Assembly: GCF_004331485.1 (NCBI RefSeq) | Contig: NZ_SJKD01000013.1 | Span: 62,001 to 126,000 of the forward strand | Length of the DNA: 64,000 nt | DNA from: Kribbella capetownensis | GTDB lineage: Bacteria; Actinomycetota; Actinomycetes; Propionibacteriales; Kribbellaceae | Reading direction: 5' to 3' | In this document: positions 20,501 through 28,657 of the stretch, piece after piece | How positions within the stretch are numbered: position 1 is the first letter of the stretch | Layout: every line of letters begins with the position of its first letter | Notes under the pieces: model-generated | The model's database searches: none | Seen by the model: only the letters and a program-made list of their open reading frames with translations | Told to the model about the DNA's origin: nothing | Program-made: the position numbers and the translations under genes

Positions 20501-21231
20501 TCGAGGCAGGCAAGGCGCGGACCGCGCTGACGAGTGTCTACCGCAACAACTTCCAGCCGAACCCGTCGGCGTACCGGCCGCCGGGGATCGGGACGGGTCG
20601 CGTGTACAGCACCGACGGTGAGGCCGGCACGGTGATGGTGGCCTGGCCCAACGGCGGGTCCACGGAGAGCGGCGGGCACCCGTACTTCAACGAGGTCTGG
20701 ACCGGGCAGGAGCACCAGTTCGCGGCCCACCTGTTCGCCGAGGGGATGGCGGCCGAAGGGCTTGCGGTGACGCGGGCCGTGTACGACCGGTACCACGGCG
20801 AGAAGCGGAACCCGTACAACGAGATCGAGGCCAGCGACCACTACGCGCGGGCGATGATGAGCTTCGGCACCTATCTGGCCGCGTGCGGGTACGAGTACCA
20901 CGGTCCGCGCGGTCATCTCGGGTTCGCGCCGCGGCTGACGCCGGAGGACTTCGCCTGTGCCTTCACCGGCGCCGAGGGCTGGGGGCGCTACAGCCAGACG
21001 CGCGGCACCGGAACGCAGACCGCCGTCCTCGACATCCGCCACGGCCGCGTCCGGCTGAACAGCCTCTCCTTCGAAACCGCTCGCCCCGCCACAGCCGTGA
21101 CCGTCAAGCTCAACGGGAAGCCCCACCCAGCCACCCTCACCACCACCGGCACCCGCACCGTCATCACGCTCACCCGGACGGCGCTGGTCACCCCCGGCAA
21201 GCCACTCACCATCACTCTCACGACGGAGTGA
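17596..21231 (+). CDS. Tat-exported GH116-like glycoside hydrolase with duplicated inserted domain
   Basis: 1211 aa. Residues 1-50 look like a Tat signal: R26-R27 in GVGRRTFLSISA followed by a hydrophobic run to AQA. A GH116/GBA2-type N-terminal beta domain starts near 60 and is interrupted at about 266-580 by two tandem copies of one roughly 155-aa domain (each opening with FEEW/FEDW, then GWTxTGxAFG, ISGSRFVTSY/VSGSRFVTSY and ending in ITFTD/IIFSD). The (alpha/alpha)6 catalytic domain follows: probable nucleophile E874 in NTLDTEWFG and acid/base D952 in FVDQLYGQ. Known family members are beta-glucosidases or xylosidases. The insert is likely a carbohydrate- or surface-binding jelly roll. 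GGAG lies 6 nt before the ATG. Confidence 0.82.
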   Translation: MDHTPDLSECSNPACGGSCPRAGVGRRTFLSISAAGVGMLAAPGMLQTAQAITRMPALTPERIAELTDRGTPTEYTCAALAKIGMPVGGGCAGQVYLSGDGRLWAWDVSNALTFPLGGADFAGTHYAVPLSADADGATRFRQGFVLRVGGQTRTVDAKGFDDVRFTGQYPLGRVSYKGSDSPVDVTLEAFSPFVPLATADSTLPATIMAFTLHNTSAQPVEATLLGYSENPVCLDSRRSQPTTQRATAYASGIEWSAADPAASSNDDILFEEWDSDTYDGWTATGDAFGTGPVRPADTPPLMQRFGDLNISGSRFVTSYNFRLSGGPDDRTGTLTSTPFEITRRYVAVALGGGNHPGKVCVNVVVDGAVVATATGSDSEPLVGRMLDIGEYEGRTAQIQLVDSATGAWAHLNCGSITFTDRADIVFEDWERTDYTGWTVTGTAFGAGPVTVAETPENFRRPFGNRTELNVSGSRFVTSYDFRSGSYDSPQGSLTSRVFTIDRAYITVWTGGGSNPDTTVVNLLVDGEVVASANGSDIEPLDAICWAVGPWAGRSAQLQIVDRSSGGWGHVNVDRIIFSDRPIRRQPVADRTDAGSFTMATLDKHPVVRRSVAAWSTPDELFDAADGPAEVDGAATQVGTVAVKVALRPGESRTVRFVQGWFFPTPERRLFSSLVGGSTLMRHYSTRFGSARQVAQYVGTHIERLESGTREWVRTWYDDSTLPHWFLERTLATVSTLATGTCHRWQDGRFYAWEGTYCCSGTCEHVWNYAQAIARLFPDLERDTRERVDLGIAYKPTGEIGNRGESPDASSSFADGHCGTILRIYREHQMSRDSAFLTRVWPKVKVSVDYLVSARDGSDQDGIFRGGQWNTLDTEWFGEIPWLSGLYVAALRAAAAMATEMGDGAAASKYTTIANRGSAYLNGPLWDQTYGYYVHKVDPAHPVPSTNRGVFVDQLYGQTYAAQLGLPRVFEAGKARTALTSVYRNNFQPNPSAYRPPGIGTGRVYSTDGEAGTVMVAWPNGGSTESGGHPYFNEVWTGQEHQFAAHLFAEGMAAEGLAVTRAVYDRYHGEKRNPYNEIEASDHYARAMMSFGTYLAACGYEYHGPRGHLGFAPRLTPEDFACAFTGAEGWGRYSQTRGTGTQTAVLDIRHGRVRLNSLSFETARPATAVTVKLNGKPHPATLTTTGTRTVITLTRTALVTPGKPLTITLTTE

Positions 21232-21248
21232 GTGAAGGGTTTCCAGCA

Positions 21249-22505
21249 TCAGCAGGCTGCGGCTCGTTCCAGGAGGAGGGTGCGCTCGCGTTCGTTGCGG
21301 GTCAGGGCGGCGGCCTTCTCGAACTCGGCGCGCGCCTCGTCGAACCGGCCGAGCTTGAACAGCAGGTCGCCGCGGACACTCGGCAGCAGGTGGTAGTCCT
21401 TCAGCGACGGCTCCTCGGCGAGCGCGTCGACAGCCGCCAGACCGCGCTCCGGGCCGAACGCCATCGAGATCGCGACCGCCTGGTTGAGCTCGACCACCGG
21501 CGACGGGGTGACCTGCGCGAGTACGGCGTACAGCCCCGCGATCCGAGCCCAGTCGGTGTCCTCCGGGTCGGCGGCGCGGGCGTGACAGGCGGCGATGGCG
21601 GCCTGGAGAAGGTACGCACCGGGCGGTTTCTCCAGGGACCAGGCGCGGTCGAGGCCTTCGAGACCGCGGCGGATCAGCAGTCGGTCCCACCGACGGCGGT
21701 CCTGGTCGAGCAGTAGAACCGGCTCACCCTGGGGACCGATCCGTGCGTTCGCGCGGGAGGCCTGCAACTCCATCAGGGCCAGGAGACCGAGTACTTCGGG
21801 CTCGTCAGGCATCAGCCCCACCAGCAGCCGGCCGAGCCGCATCGCCTCGTTGCAGAGCGCCGGCCGCATCCAGTCGTCGCCGGCGGTCGCGGAGTACCCC
21901 TCGTTGTAGATCAGGTAGACGACCTCGAGCACGCTCGACAGCCGCTCGAACAGGTCCTCGCCGGCCGGCACCTCGAATTCGACGCCGGCCTTGGCGAGAT
22001 TGCGCTTGGCCCGGACGATCCGCTGGGCGATCGTCGCCTCCGGGGCCAGGAACGCGCGCGCGATCTCGTCGGTCTTCAGGCCGCCGAGCAGCTTCAGCGT
22101 CAACGTCACCCGGGCGTCCGTGGTCAGCACCGGGTGGCAGGCGGTGAACACCAGCCGGAGCAGGTCGTCCTCGATGTGGTCCTCGAGAATCGCTTCCACG
22201 TCGTCCTCGACACTGTCGCCGTCGATTTCCAGCTCATGGCCCATCTCGGCCAACTTGCGCTGGTACGTCTCCTTGCGCCGGATCAGGTCGATCGCGCGGC
22301 GCTTGGCGATCGCCATCAGCCAGGCACCCGGGTTGTTCGGTACGCCGGACTGCGGCCACTGCTCCAGCGCCGCCACCAGCGCGTCCTGGGCCAGCTCCTC
22401 GGCCAGCCCGACGTCCCGCACGATCCGGGCAACACCCGCGATGATCCGCGCCGACTCGATCCGCCATACGGCGTCAACCGCCCCGCGCGCCTCCGTAACC
22501 GTCAC
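21249..22505 (-). CDS. ECF-family sigma factor with C-terminal TPR-like extension (ECF42 type)
   Basis: About 418 aa, twice the length of a classical ECF sigma. Region 2 is seen in RIVRDVGLAEELAQDALVAAL and PGAWLMAIAKRRAIDLIRR, region 4 in LTLKLLGGLKTDEIARAFL and ATIAQRIVRAKRNL. The C-terminal 200 residues are helical with TPR-like repeats (LYAVLAQVTPSPVVELNQAVA; LLFKLGRFDEARAEFEKAA), the hallmark of the ECF41/42 group that needs no separate anti-sigma. It is next to a DGPF/YCII gene as in that group. The start is uncertain: GTG 22505 chosen by homology, GTG 22523 also possible; neither has a good RBS, suggesting coupling to the upstream gene. Confidence 0.87.
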   Translation of the reverse strand: MTVTEARGAVDAVWRIESARIIAGVARIVRDVGLAEELAQDALVAALEQWPQSGVPNNPGAWLMAIAKRRAIDLIRRKETYQRKLAEMGHELEIDGDSVEDDVEAILEDHIEDDLLRLVFTACHPVLTTDARVTLTLKLLGGLKTDEIARAFLAPEATIAQRIVRAKRNLAKAGVEFEVPAGEDLFERLSSVLEVVYLIYNEGYSATAGDDWMRPALCNEAMRLGRLLVGLMPDEPEVLGLLALMELQASRANARIGPQGEPVLLLDQDRRRWDRLLIRRGLEGLDRAWSLEKPPGAYLLQAAIAACHARAADPEDTDWARIAGLYAVLAQVTPSPVVELNQAVAISMAFGPERGLAAVDALAEEPSLKDYHLLPSVRGDLLFKLGRFDEARAEFEKAAALTRNERERTLLLERAAAC

Positions 22506-22552
22506 CCGCCGATAGAACAACACCGGCAGGCCAACAGCAACCCACCCCCAGC

Positions 22553-22930
22553 TCAGGCCTGGGAGATGTCGGAGTCGGGACCGAAGTCGGATTCCTCGAC
22601 CACGCGGCGGACCTCGACCTCGCTGCCGAGGGCTTCGGCCAGGCGAGCGGCCCATTCGACCGCCTCGTCGCGGTTGCGGACCTCGACGACGACGACGCCG
22701 CCGATCAGCTCCTTCGTCTCGGCGAACGGGCCGTCGGTGACCGTGCGCTTGCCGGCGTCCACTTTCACCCGCGCGCCGAGCGAACTGCGGTGCACACCCT
22801 CCGCGAACAGCAACACACCCGCCTTGGACAGGTCCTCGACGACCTTGCCGACCGCCCCGGCCACCTCCGGCGGCGGGAACTTCCCGGCCTCGGTCTCGGC
22901 GTCCGCCTTGTTGATGATCATGTAGCGCAT
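22553..22930 (-). CDS. YCII/DGPF-domain protein
   Basis: 125 aa. Opens MRYMIINKADAETEAG and contains the name-giving motif TDGPFAETKE near 70, with VVVVEVRNRDEAVEWAARL following. These small ferredoxin-like proteins are almost always encoded with ECF42-type sigma factors, as here (48-bp gap to the sigma gene). Their role in the signalling pair is not established. GAGGAG lies 8 nt before the ATG. Confidence 0.88.
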   Translation of the reverse strand: MRYMIINKADAETEAGKFPPPEVAGAVGKVVEDLSKAGVLLFAEGVHRSSLGARVKVDAGKRTVTDGPFAETKELIGGVVVVEVRNRDEAVEWAARLAEALGSEVEVRRVVEESDFGPDSDISQA

Positions 22931-23019
22931 AGCTGCTGCTCCTCGTCGTCTCGATCGATCACTTACTCTCACGTCGAGCGGGCCACCACCAGATCGACAC
23001 ACGCCGAGAGCAGATTTCC

Positions 23020-23050
23020 TTGACCTCAAGATTGGTTGAGGTAACAGACT
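23020..23050 (+). promoter_or_regulatory. SoxR-type promoter of the EcaC-like gene
   Basis: TTGACC at 23020-23025 overlaps the perfect dyad CCTCAA-GATTGG-TTGAGG (23024-23041), and CAGACT at 23045-23050 lies 19 bp after the -35. This arrangement is that of the soxS operator and differs from the sod promoter only in the six central bases and one arm position. Confidence 0.7.
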
Positions 23051-23056
23051 CAACCC

Positions 23057-23467
23057 ATGACTTCGACGACGGAACTGACGAGCACGGACGAGCGGGAGAT
23101 CCGTGATCTGGTGGCGCGGGCCGATCAGGCCCAGTCGGACGCGGTGGTGCTGCCCGGGTTGCACACCGACGAGATGGTGATCGTCAACATCGCGGGACGC
23201 CGGCTGTTCGGGCGGGAGGCGTTCACTCAGGCCATGAGCGCGGCGCTTGGTTCAGCACTCAAGGACGTCCGGACGAGTGTGGACATCCTCGACGTCCGGC
23301 CCCTGACCGCGGACGCCGTACTGGTGAGTTGCCTCAAGACTGTGCACGACAACCGGCCCGACGCTGAGCCCGGCGCCCTCCCGGCGACCGGCGCACTGAC
23401 GTACGTCGCGCTGCGGACAGCCGCCGGCTGGCGGCTCGCCTTGGCCCAGACCACGCCGATCCAGTAG
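23057..23467 (+). CDS. SgcJ/EcaC-like NTF2-fold protein (DUF4440)
   Basis: 136 aa, one NTF2/SnoaL-like domain: an N-terminal helix pair (DEREIRDLVARADQAQSDA), the core strand-helix FGREAFTQAMSAAL, and C-terminal strands VALRTAAGWRLALAQTTPIQ. No catalytic residues can be named. EcaC in Streptomyces coelicolor is, to my knowledge, part of the SoxR regulon, and this gene has a textbook SoxR-type promoter 7 bp upstream of its ATG, so transcription starts very close to the start codon. Role in redox-drug response inferred. Confidence 0.78.
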   Translation: MTSTTELTSTDEREIRDLVARADQAQSDAVVLPGLHTDEMVIVNIAGRRLFGREAFTQAMSAALGSALKDVRTSVDILDVRPLTADAVLVSCLKTVHDNRPDAEPGALPATGALTYVALRTAAGWRLALAQTTPIQ

Positions 23468-23472
23468 GCGGG

Positions 23473-24960
23473 TCAGTTCGGCTGGTCGCCGTTCGGCTGG
23501 TAGGCGCAGGCGTCGGCGAGGTTCTGCGTCGGGCCCGGCGGGGTCGTGGTCCTGCCCGAGGGCTTGCGGGTGGCCGGCGGGGCGCTCGGCGGGTCGGCCG
23601 GCTCCTCGAGGGCCTTCTGGATCGTCTCGCGCATCCCGTCGTAGTCCGGGTGCAGGTACTTCATCCGCAGCTTCGACACGTCGAGGTTCACGTTCGAGAC
23701 CGTGCCCGACTTCACCCTGAGCGCCAGTTCGACCAGCGCGGGCAGGAGCTCCTGCGGGATGTCGGTGCGGAGCAGGTGCTGCCCGGCCGTCGCGATCGCC
23801 TTGTACTTCGTGGCCAGCGTGGTCGGGTCGGCCGCTTCGACCATGGCGTTGATCGTGCAGCGCTGCCGGATCTGCCGCTGGTCGTCGTCGGCGCCGTACC
23901 GCCCGCGGGCAAACCACAGCGCACGCCGGCCGTCGAGGTGCTGGCGCGGTCCCGGCTCGATCCATTTCTTCGGCGGGATGCCCGCACTGCTGATCCCGCC
24001 CATCGCGACGCGCTCGTTGACGTTCACCGTGATCCCACCGAGTGCGTCGACCATCTCCGGGAAGCCGGTCAGGTTGACCTGCAGGTAGTAGTCGAGCTTG
24101 AGCCCGGTCGCCTCTCCGACGGACTGCTTGAGTACGTCGGCGCCCTCGTTGTCCGACGGGCCGAGGATGCCTGGGTGTGCGTCCGGGATGTTCTGGTACA
24201 TCGCGGTCAGCATCCACTCCAGCCGGCCCTCCAGGCTGAGGCCCTCCTTGCCGAAGCCGTCCGGGTAGAACTTGTGCAGCGGCGAGTCCTTCGGGAACGG
24301 CATGAAGGTCAGCTGCCGCGGCATCGAGATCAACGCGGTGTTGCCGGTCTTGGTGTCGATGCTCGCGACAATCACCGTGTCGGTCCGGACCCCTGGCCGG
24401 CCCGGCTCGTCGTCACCACCGAGCAGCAGCAGGTTGAGCCGCGGCTTGTCCTCCCACGGGTCCTTGACGTTGGCGATCGACGGCCGGGTCGCGCTCTTGC
24501 TCTCCTCCTGCGCGACGAACACGGCCTGCACCAGGGCCCGCTGCGCCAGCACACTCTGGACGCCGAGTGCCGCCGGAGCCGCGATCGCCAAGCACAGCAC
24601 GCCGACGAACAGCGCGCCGACCACCCGGCCGCCGGCGCCACCGGTTGCCGGACGCAACGACCGGTGCGAGGCCACGATCACCACGATCCAGAGGAACCCG
24701 AGCACCGCGATCGCCACTGCGGCCGCCAGCAGCCGGCTCGGTACGACGGCCGCCGCCAGCACCTCGTCGCGCCGGGTCAGGCCGACGTACACGCCGAGTC
24801 CGACCAGGACGAGGGTGAGGGTGAGAACGAATGCGCCGATGATGCGGCGGCCGCCCGCGATCAGTCCGGTGCCGGGCAACAGGGCGCCCAGTAGCGTCAG
24901 GCCCAGCAGGTTCGGCACTGATCGTGGCCGAGTCCCTACCGGGCGCGAACTCGTCCCCAT
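23473..24960 (-). CDS. LytR-CpsA-Psr (LCP) family cell-wall ligase
   Basis: 495 aa membrane protein. LCP enzymes attach teichoic acids or arabinogalactan-type polymers to peptidoglycan outside the membrane. Four hydrophobic segments lie between residues 17 and 137, more than the single anchor of most family members. The LCP domain (about 175-400) shows LNLLLLGGDDE, RTDTVIVASIDTKTGNTALISMPRQ, VNLTGFPEMVDALGGI, LDGRRALWFARGRYGADDDQRQIRQR with the phosphate-binding Asp/Arg residues. A Pro/Thr-rich C-terminal tail follows. Convergent with the EcaC-like gene, 5 bp between stops. Confidence 0.9.
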   Translation of the reverse strand: MGTSSRPVGTRPRSVPNLLGLTLLGALLPGTGLIAGGRRIIGAFVLTLTLVLVGLGVYVGLTRRDEVLAAAVVPSRLLAAAVAIAVLGFLWIVVIVASHRSLRPATGGAGGRVVGALFVGVLCLAIAAPAALGVQSVLAQRALVQAVFVAQEESKSATRPSIANVKDPWEDKPRLNLLLLGGDDEPGRPGVRTDTVIVASIDTKTGNTALISMPRQLTFMPFPKDSPLHKFYPDGFGKEGLSLEGRLEWMLTAMYQNIPDAHPGILGPSDNEGADVLKQSVGEATGLKLDYYLQVNLTGFPEMVDALGGITVNVNERVAMGGISSAGIPPKKWIEPGPRQHLDGRRALWFARGRYGADDDQRQIRQRCTINAMVEAADPTTLATKYKAIATAGQHLLRTDIPQELLPALVELALRVKSGTVSNVNLDVSKLRMKYLHPDYDGMRETIQKALEEPADPPSAPPATRKPSGRTTTPPGPTQNLADACAYQPNGDQPN

Positions 24961-25047
24961 AGCTCCCCTGTTCGCCGTCCCCAGGTCCAGTGTGCGTCAA
25001 CTTCCGCACCTGCACCTCTTCAGACGTGTTACAGGGTCAAACGGTTG

Positions 25048-25722
25048 TCATACGGGGAGCTGACCGCCCGCGAATCCTTCGGTCTCGACGAGCGTCCGGA
25101 CGACCACGGCGACCCGAGCCGGCGGGCTCCACTTGCCCGGGTCGGCCTTCGGCATCGCGGCGCGGTTGGCGGGGGTGTCGATGGTCGCGGGGATGATGGT
25201 GTTCACCCGGATGCCGTCCTGCGCGTACTCCGCGTGCAGGGCGTCGGCGAAGGCGAGTACGCCGGCCTTCGCGGTGACGTACCCGGCGGCCCCGGAGAAC
25301 GGTCGGAGCGCCGCACCGCTCGCCGTACACACGATCGCTCCTCCGCGGGCGGCGAGCAGGTGCGGCAGCACCGCCTGAGTGATCAGGTACATCGGTCGCA
25401 GGTTGAGCCGGAGTTGCTCCTCGAAGTCGTCGATCGGGGTCTCGTGCACCCGCGCTCCGGACGCGAAGCCGCCGACCAGGTTCACGAGCGCGGTCAGTGG
25501 CGCGGCCTCGTCCGAGGTGGCCAGCGCGACGACGTCCGCCGTACCGGCCGGGTCGAACGGGTCGGCGATCACCGGGTTGAGCGCCGGATGCGTACCGAGC
25601 CGGGCCAGTGACTCCTCGGTCCGGCCCGGTACGACGACCCGCCAGCCGGACTGCAGGAACTCCGCCGTCACCGCGGCCCCGAGCGCACCGGTGCCCCCGG
25701 CAACCACCACAGTCTTCGTCAT
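25048..25722 (-). CDS. Short-chain dehydrogenase/reductase
   Basis: 224 aa Rossmann-fold SDR. Nucleotide loop VVAGGTGALGAAV at the N-terminus, LVNLVGGFASG replacing the usual NNAG strand, active Ser region CTASGAAL, and the catalytic Tyr-Lys in YVTAKAG. RVNTIIPATIDTP is the typical post-active-site loop. The cofactor-specificity region is VVPGRTEESL, suggesting NADP(H). Monocistronic. Substrate unknown. Confidence 0.88.
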   Translation of the reverse strand: MTKTVVVAGGTGALGAAVTAEFLQSGWRVVVPGRTEESLARLGTHPALNPVIADPFDPAGTADVVALATSDEAAPLTALVNLVGGFASGARVHETPIDDFEEQLRLNLRPMYLITQAVLPHLLAARGGAIVCTASGAALRPFSGAAGYVTAKAGVLAFADALHAEYAQDGIRVNTIIPATIDTPANRAAMPKADPGKWSPPARVAVVVRTLVETEGFAGGQLPV

Positions 25723-25777
25723 GCGCCGAGCTTAATCGGGTGCACAGGGGAGACAGCAGGGGCTACGGTCGTCGGTT

Positions 25778-26728
25778 GTGCGGATTCTGATGCTGGGTGG
25801 GAACGGGTTTGTCGGGCGCGCGATCCTCATGGACGCGCTTGAGCAAGGCGCCGAGGTGGCGTCCTTCAGTCGAGGCAAGAGCGGGACCACCGAGCTGCCG
25901 CCGGAGGTGACGCAGCTGGTCGGGGATCGGGACTCGGGCGACTACGAGGCGCTGCGCACCGGCGAGTGGGATGCGGTCGTCGATCTCAGCGCCTTCCAGA
26001 GCAAGCAGGTCGACGAGGCGATGGACGTGCTGGGCGACCGGGTCGGGCGCTACGTGTTCGTCTCGAGCCACGCGGTCTATGTACGCGATCTGCCCGCGGG
26101 TACCGATGAGACGGCACCACGGCGGGCGCCGATGCGGGCGGCCGACGTACTCACGAACGACACGTACGGCCCGTGCAAGGTGGCCTGTGAGGACGACGTA
26201 CTGGAGCGGTACGGCGAGCGCGCGACGATCGTCCGGCCGGGGAAGGTCACGGGTCCCGGCGATTATTCGGACACAGCCCTCTACTGGGTACGACGGGGTG
26301 CGCGGGGCGGCCGGGTCGCGTTGCCCACGCGACCGGAGCAGCCGCTCCAGCTGATCGACAGCCGGGATCTCGGCCGGCTCGTGGTGCAACTGATCGTCGA
26401 CGAACGATCCGGTGCGTTCAACGGGATCGGTCCGGACAGCACGATCGGCGAACTGATCGAGACCGCAGCCGCCGTCGCCAACACCTCGGTCGAGCTCGTG
26501 CAGATCCCGGCGGACGCCGTGCCCGAGCGCTTCCCGCTGATGGAGCCCGAGGCCGAATGGCCGTCCCGCCAGCGCGACCAGTCCAAGTCCCGCGCCGCCG
26601 GCCTGCCCGTCACCCCGCTACGCCAGACGATCGAAGACCTCCTCACCTGGGACCACGACCGCGGCGAACCACCCCTCAACTTCGAACTCTCCCCAGAAGC
26701 TGAAGCCCACATCCTCACCCAGAGCTGA
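25778..26728 (+). CDS. NAD-dependent epimerase/reductase (extended SDR)
   Basis: 316 aa. GGNGFVGRAI nucleotide loop at 7-16, FVSSHAVYV with the active-site Ser/Tyr region near 92-102, and TYGPCKVACED in place of the canonical YxxxK (Y-G-P-C-K). PLQLIDSRDLGRLVV is the family's late conserved block, typical of isoflavone-reductase/mRNA-binding-like extended SDRs. GTG start at 25778; weak RBS. Divergent from the SDR at 25048-25722 with a 55-bp gap. Substrate unknown. Confidence 0.83.
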   Translation: MRILMLGGNGFVGRAILMDALEQGAEVASFSRGKSGTTELPPEVTQLVGDRDSGDYEALRTGEWDAVVDLSAFQSKQVDEAMDVLGDRVGRYVFVSSHAVYVRDLPAGTDETAPRRAPMRAADVLTNDTYGPCKVACEDDVLERYGERATIVRPGKVTGPGDYSDTALYWVRRGARGGRVALPTRPEQPLQLIDSRDLGRLVVQLIVDERSGAFNGIGPDSTIGELIETAAAVANTSVELVQIPADAVPERFPLMEPEAEWPSRQRDQSKSRAAGLPVTPLRQTIEDLLTWDHDRGEPPLNFELSPEAEAHILTQS

Positions 26729-26768
26729 CAACGGCGAGGTGGGTCTCGAGCTGCTGCGGTTTCAGGCC

Positions 26769-27644
26769 TTACTCGGGGAGGGCTAGCGTCCTGCCGGCGT
26801 CGCGGGCCGCGTCGATTGAGCGGGTGAGGGTGTCTTTGAGGGCTGCGGCCTCGTCGGCGAAGCCTTGCACTACTGAGGTGTCGCCAACGGGTTCTGTGCG
26901 GGCCAGGAGTTCGATGTAGCGGTCGCCGTCCTCCAGGGCGGCCTCGGCGCGGAGGGCGGCGTCGGCCGAGCGGACGCGGTCGGCGTACCGGTCGAGGAGG
27001 TCGACCTTGCGCCTGATCGCCTCCACCGACAACGCGAGCGCCCGGCGCTGCGGCCCGAGGACTGCCTCCAGCTCAGCCGTCGCCATCCCGCGCGCAACCT
27101 CGCGCTGCCGAGCACGCAGCACAGTCTGCTCGCGCAGCACCTGAGCGATGTCCCACAGCTGCTCCGGCAACACCAGCTCGTTCTTCACGTCATCGAGCAA
27201 CCCACGCCGGGTAACCGTTGCCTCGAGCACCGTTTTGACCGCACGTTGCGCCCGGCCCAGCAACCGGCTCGCGTCCTCGTCGAAGTCCGCCGGCAGCAGG
27301 TACTTCCCATGCTGCAACCGCACCGCCTTGTGCCCGCGGTCCTCCACCGCCGACTTCACGAAGACACCACCGGTCGCGAGTACGGCGACCCCGGCCAGCG
27401 CCACGGCACCCCACGCCGCAACAGCCGTCGGGAGGAAGCCGGCCATGAAGATCAGCGCGAGGATCCAGCCGCCGACACACACCGCGATCCAGACCAGCAG
27501 GGTGCCAAAGGTGTTGCCGGGCGCAACCGACCACGACGTCTGCCGCTTCGGGCGCGGTGCGTCGGCCGGGACGAACAGCTCGGGCCGGTGCTCGGACAGA
27601 CGCCGTACGCCCTCGGGCACGTCAGGCGCGAACACAGGCTCCAC
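26769..27644 (-). CDS. Membrane-anchored coiled-coil-like protein of unknown function
   Basis: 291 aa. An N-terminal cytoplasmic stretch of about 45 residues, two adjacent transmembrane segments (about 47-95: LLVWIAVCVGGWILALIFM and the VALAGVAVLATGGVFV segment), then about 190 residues of long charged helix (REQTVLRARQREVARGMAT; VEAIRRKVDLLDRYADRVR). I do not recognise a family. GTG at 27644 is chosen because GGGAGG lies 6 nt upstream. Downstream of and co-directional with the GntR-TetR gene (35-bp gap), so possibly co-transcribed. Confidence 0.7.
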   Translation of the reverse strand: MEPVFAPDVPEGVRRLSEHRPELFVPADAPRPKRQTSWSVAPGNTFGTLLVWIAVCVGGWILALIFMAGFLPTAVAAWGAVALAGVAVLATGGVFVKSAVEDRGHKAVRLQHGKYLLPADFDEDASRLLGRAQRAVKTVLEATVTRRGLLDDVKNELVLPEQLWDIAQVLREQTVLRARQREVARGMATAELEAVLGPQRRALALSVEAIRRKVDLLDRYADRVRSADAALRAEAALEDGDRYIELLARTEPVGDTSVVQGFADEAAALKDTLTRSIDAARDAGRTLALPE

Positions 27645-27679
27645 CGGCCACCTCCCGCAGACCTCGACACTGTCAGCAC

Positions 27680-28615
27680 TCAGCGTAGCCGGGTGAGAGT
27701 CTTCTCCAGACCGTCCAGGACGAGGTCGAGACCGAACTCGAACAGCCGGTCCAGGTCGTAGTCGAACTCGAAATCGTCCGCGAGCAACTCCCGGAACGCG
27801 GTCAGGTTCCCCGCGCTGATCAGTGCGGCCAGCTGATCGCCCAGCCGGTCGGCCCACTCGTCCGCGGTCAGCCCGGTGTCCTGTTCGGCGTACGCCTCGG
27901 TCTCCATCGCCAGCGCGACACCACGGACGAACGCGAACACACTGATCGCGGCGTACAGCGCGTTGCTCTTGTCCACGCCGAAGCCGCTCACGGCCCGCAA
28001 GACGGCATCGGTGTGCGGGAGCAGGTTCGGCACCAACTGCGGCCGGCCGAGACTGACCGCACTCGCCAGCCAGAGATGACGCCGGTACGCCGCCCACTGC
28101 AGCCGCGCCGCGACAGCGATCCCGTCCCGCCAGTTCGCCGGCGGCTCGGCCGGAAGCGGGAACTCCGCCATCGCGGTGTCGACCATCTGCAACACCAGCG
28201 CATCCTTGCCGCCGACGTACCGGTAGAGCGCCATCGTCGACACCCCGAGCTCGGCCGCGATCCGCCGCATCGACAGCGCCGCCAACCCTTCGGCGTCCGC
28301 GATCGCGATCCCCATCCGCACGACTTCGTCGCGATTCAGATCCAGTACCGGCCGCTCGGGTACAGCCGCGTGCGCAGCCCGGTCCTGGCGACGGACAGCC
28401 CGAGGAGGACCCACGACCGTACCGACGCCAGGTCGCACATGGACCACACGCTCCTGCTGGAGCACCTGCAACGCCTTCGTCGCGGTCGCCATCGCGACAC
28501 CGAACTCCCGGACCACAGCCCGGGTCGACGGCGCCCGCTCCCCCGGCGCCAGCTCGCCCGCCTCGATCCGCCGCCGGATCTCGGCCGCGATCCGCAGGTA
28601 CGGCGCCTCGTCCAT
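27680..28615 (-). CDS. GntR-TetR fusion transcriptional regulator
   Basis: 311 aa with two DNA-binding domains. Residues 1-70 are a GntR winged helix (PYLRIAAEIRRRIEAGEL, STRAVVREFGVAMATATKAL, VRPGVGTVV). A linker leads to a TetR helix-turn-helix at about 92-150 (LSMRRIAAELGVSTMALYRYVGGKDALV) and a tetracycline-repressor-type C-terminal domain (AYRRHLWLASAVSLGRPQL, FAFVRGVALAMETEAYAE). AGGAGG four nt before the ATG fixes the start. Such fusions are annotated in actinobacteria. It faces its own operator-like motif, and a near copy lies at the FAD-monooxygenase promoter 3 kb away. Confidence 0.88.
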   Translation of the reverse strand: MDEAPYLRIAAEIRRRIEAGELAPGERAPSTRAVVREFGVAMATATKALQVLQQERVVHVRPGVGTVVGPPRAVRRQDRAAHAAVPERPVLDLNRDEVVRMGIAIADAEGLAALSMRRIAAELGVSTMALYRYVGGKDALVLQMVDTAMAEFPLPAEPPANWRDGIAVAARLQWAAYRRHLWLASAVSLGRPQLVPNLLPHTDAVLRAVSGFGVDKSNALYAAISVFAFVRGVALAMETEAYAEQDTGLTADEWADRLGDQLAALISAGNLTAFRELLADDFEFDYDLDRLFEFGLDLVLDGLEKTLTRLR

Positions 28616-28633
28616 CAACCCTCCTGAGCTAGA

Positions 28634-28656
28634 GCGTGTACATCGTACGCGCACTA
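28634..28656. promoter_or_regulatory. Operator of the GntR-TetR gene
   Basis: GCGTGTACATCGTACGCGC (28634-28652) is a 19-bp imperfect palindrome with arms GCGTGTAC and GTACGCGC. Read on the minus strand the segment 28636-28656 begins TAGTGCGCGTACG and ends GTACAC, matching 19 of 21 bases at 31595-31615. It lies 19 bp upstream of the regulator's ATG and ends where the FecCD remnant begins. Confidence 0.6.
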
Positions 28657-28657
28657 C

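Noticed and set aside
19186..21690. 834-codon minus-strand open frame over the GH116-like gene
   Set aside because: No domain, shifted from the conserved GH116 frame and overlapping the sigma gene; a codon-bias shadow.
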